Notes under the pieces: generated by a model
Databases searched by the model: none
Seen by the model: the letters and a program-made list of their open reading frames with translations, nothing else
What the model was told of the DNA's origin: nothing
Origin: a virus
Reading direction: 5' to 3' (one strand)
DNA: 38,495 nucleotides
IMG/VR virus record: IMGVR_UViG_3300027782_000169
Span: 1 to 38,495 of that record
In this document: piece by piece, positions 37,495 to 38,495 of the stretch
Layout of the letters: each line of letters opens with the position of its first letter
Position numbering within the stretch: the first letter of the stretch is position 1
Position numbers and translations under genes: made by a program

Positions 37495-38495
37495 ATGAAT
37501 TATAGGGACTTACAAAATATTTCAAATCTTTCTCAACAAATCTTAGTTGAGGGAGCAAATGAAGAGCACAACGTGCTGAACCGTTGGCCTTATACTTCTC
37601 CTTATCTCCAAGAAGATTATAATCAGGAAGATTATAAACCTTGGGATTTTGGTCCAAAGCAAAATGCTCAGGCAAAACATGCCGAATTAGCACAAAGAAA
37701 AGCAGCAGGAGGTTCTGCCCCAGGAACTGCGACTAGAGCAAATAAAATTGCTTCTGTTGGTCGTGAAATGAGAACTACTTTGGATAAAGATTCTGCTATG
37801 ACTATGACTACTCCAGCAAAACAAGGATTACAACCATCGACACAAAGACATACTGCTGCTGCTTTACGTGGTGCTGGTGGAGGAATGACTGCCCGCACAA
37901 AATTTGATGTTAAACCTCTTAAATCATCTGGGTCTATTAAAGGTGGAGGGAATTCAGCACAAGGTGTGAAGGATAGTCCAAACTCAGGACCAATATCTGG
38001 TCGTTTGAATGACTATAAGATGATGGGTGGTAGAAGATTTGGAATAGCAGGAGTAGGTCTTGCTGATAGTTATGACCTCTACGACATCATTCTCTCACAT
38101 CTTTTAGATGAAGGTTATGCTGAAACACAAGAACAAGCAGAAGTCATTATGGTGAATATGAGTGAAGATTGGAGAGAGAGTATTATGGAAGAGATTGAGC
38201 AACTTGATGAAAGTTACAAACCGATGACTAAGAAAAAATTAGATAGAATTGAAACAAAATCACAAAAAGAAAAAGATAGAATTGCATCAGGAGAATCTAA
38301 ATCTCCTTGGGGTGGTATTGGAAATCGGAGAACAAATCAAATGGATAGGGTTGTAGATGCGTTTGGAAAACGAGGAATTTATTATTCATCTGGAAGAACA
38401 ATTGGGCCCAAAATATCAAAAGCAAAAGAAAAAGAAAATAGAGCAAGAGGAACACAAAAAGAACAAACAGACCTCTACGACATCATTCTCTCACA
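37495..38495 (+). CDS. Head cargo-type protein with repeated DIILSHLLDEGYA modules, 3' end outside window
   Basis: Open from ATG 37495 to the window edge (333 codons seen). It begins MNYRDLQNISNLSQQILVEG, with a possible prohead-protease site after I-L-V-E. The next 170 residues are Ala/Gly/Lys-rich and disordered. A helical module DLYDIILSHLLDEGYAETQE, then QAEVIMVNMSEDWRESIMEE, follows at bases 38074-38190, and another copy begins at 38470 and is cut by the window end. Late box directly upstream. Same family style as 32871. Likely a packaged or scaffold-linked protein; function unknown. Confidence 0.65.
   Translation, partial: MNYRDLQNISNLSQQILVEGANEEHNVLNRWPYTSPYLQEDYNQEDYKPWDFGPKQNAQAKHAELAQRKAAGGSAPGTATRANKIASVGREMRTTLDKDSAMTMTTPAKQGLQPSTQRHTAAALRGAGGGMTARTKFDVKPLKSSGSIKGGGNSAQGVKDSPNSGPISGRLNDYKMMGGRRFGIAGVGLADSYDLYDIILSHLLDEGYAETQEQAEVIMVNMSEDWRESIMEEIEQLDESYKPMTKKKLDRIETKSQKEKDRIASGESKSPWGGIGNRRTNQMDRVVDAFGKRGIYYSSGRTIGPKISKAKEKENRARGTQKEQTDLYDIILS
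38074..38190 (+). repeat. DIILSHLLDEGYA module, copy 1 of the 37495 gene
   Basis: Shares the stretch GGTGAATATGAGTGAAGATT and its surroundings with 33294-33415 almost base for base, showing recent common origin. Confidence 0.8.
38470..38495 (+). repeat. DIILSHLLDEGYA module, partial copy at window end
   Basis: The last 26 bases repeat the start of the module at 38074 exactly (GACCTCTACGACATCATTCT and on). Confidence 0.8.

Noticed and set aside
37436-37898. Antisense frames opposite the start of the 37495 gene
   Set aside because: The plus strand has a late promoter, a targeting-like N-terminus and an uninterrupted frame to the window end, which explains the region better.

Overview
The window is part of the genome of a T4-like marine cyanophage (a contractile-tailed phage of Synechococcus or Prochlorococcus). 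The evidence is an AT-rich, tightly packed genome with almost every gene on the plus strand and 1-8 nt ATGA/TAATG overlaps. It also has tail-fibre genes with GIGTTNP repeats, a CobS-type AAA+ ATPase, three tRNA genes, T4-type late promoter boxes (TATAAATA/ATAAATA), extended -10 promoters in front of tiny genes, and proteins that begin with a T4-style capsid-targeting peptide. The host assignment is inference from these gene families; no host sequence is present.

Layout. 1-4690: end of a repetitive tail fibre, a small fibre-associated protein and three paralogous glycine-rich adhesin-like proteins. 4743-9149: a propeller protein of glycosidase/glycosyltransferase type, a 950-residue TPR / methyltransferase / methyltransferase / radical-SAM fusion and a 2OG-Fe(II) oxygenase-like protein. 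9182-22046: a second fibre, then three paralogous Kelch-like proteins alternating with glycosyltransferases, a sulfotransferase and two more oxygenases. Each Kelch-like protein holds exactly 6+6 repeat units, which reads as two six-bladed propellers. The enzymes may decorate the fibres or the host surface. 22270-25591: a CobT-like metallopeptidase/VWA protein and a CobS-like AAA+ ATPase, each behind an extended -10 promoter with a GATTAC-N3-GTAATC palindrome. 25640-29983: a run of tiny, overlapping, probably early genes plus tRNA-Arg(UCU).

30006-38495: a late-promoter region rich in very basic proteins with N-termini like MKTFxEFIxE, the signal that sends T4 internal proteins into the prohead. 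One of these carries an HNH-like nuclease motif, so this looks like a cargo locus for proteins packaged and injected with the DNA. Inside it sit tRNA-Met, a structured RNA, and a tRNA-Leu(UAA) interrupted by a 198-nt group I intron at the position used by cyanobacteria. These are followed by an HNH endonuclease, a candidate restriction-type nuclease and a D12-class adenine methyltransferase in one overlapping operon.

The strongest leads are the intron-bearing phage tRNA-Leu, the three twin-propeller Kelch proteins with shuffled blades, the capsid-targeted nuclease with its sister cargo proteins, the radical-SAM/double-methyltransferase fusion among fibre genes, and the palindromic element at the early promoters. 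All functions are read from sequence alone; no database search was run.
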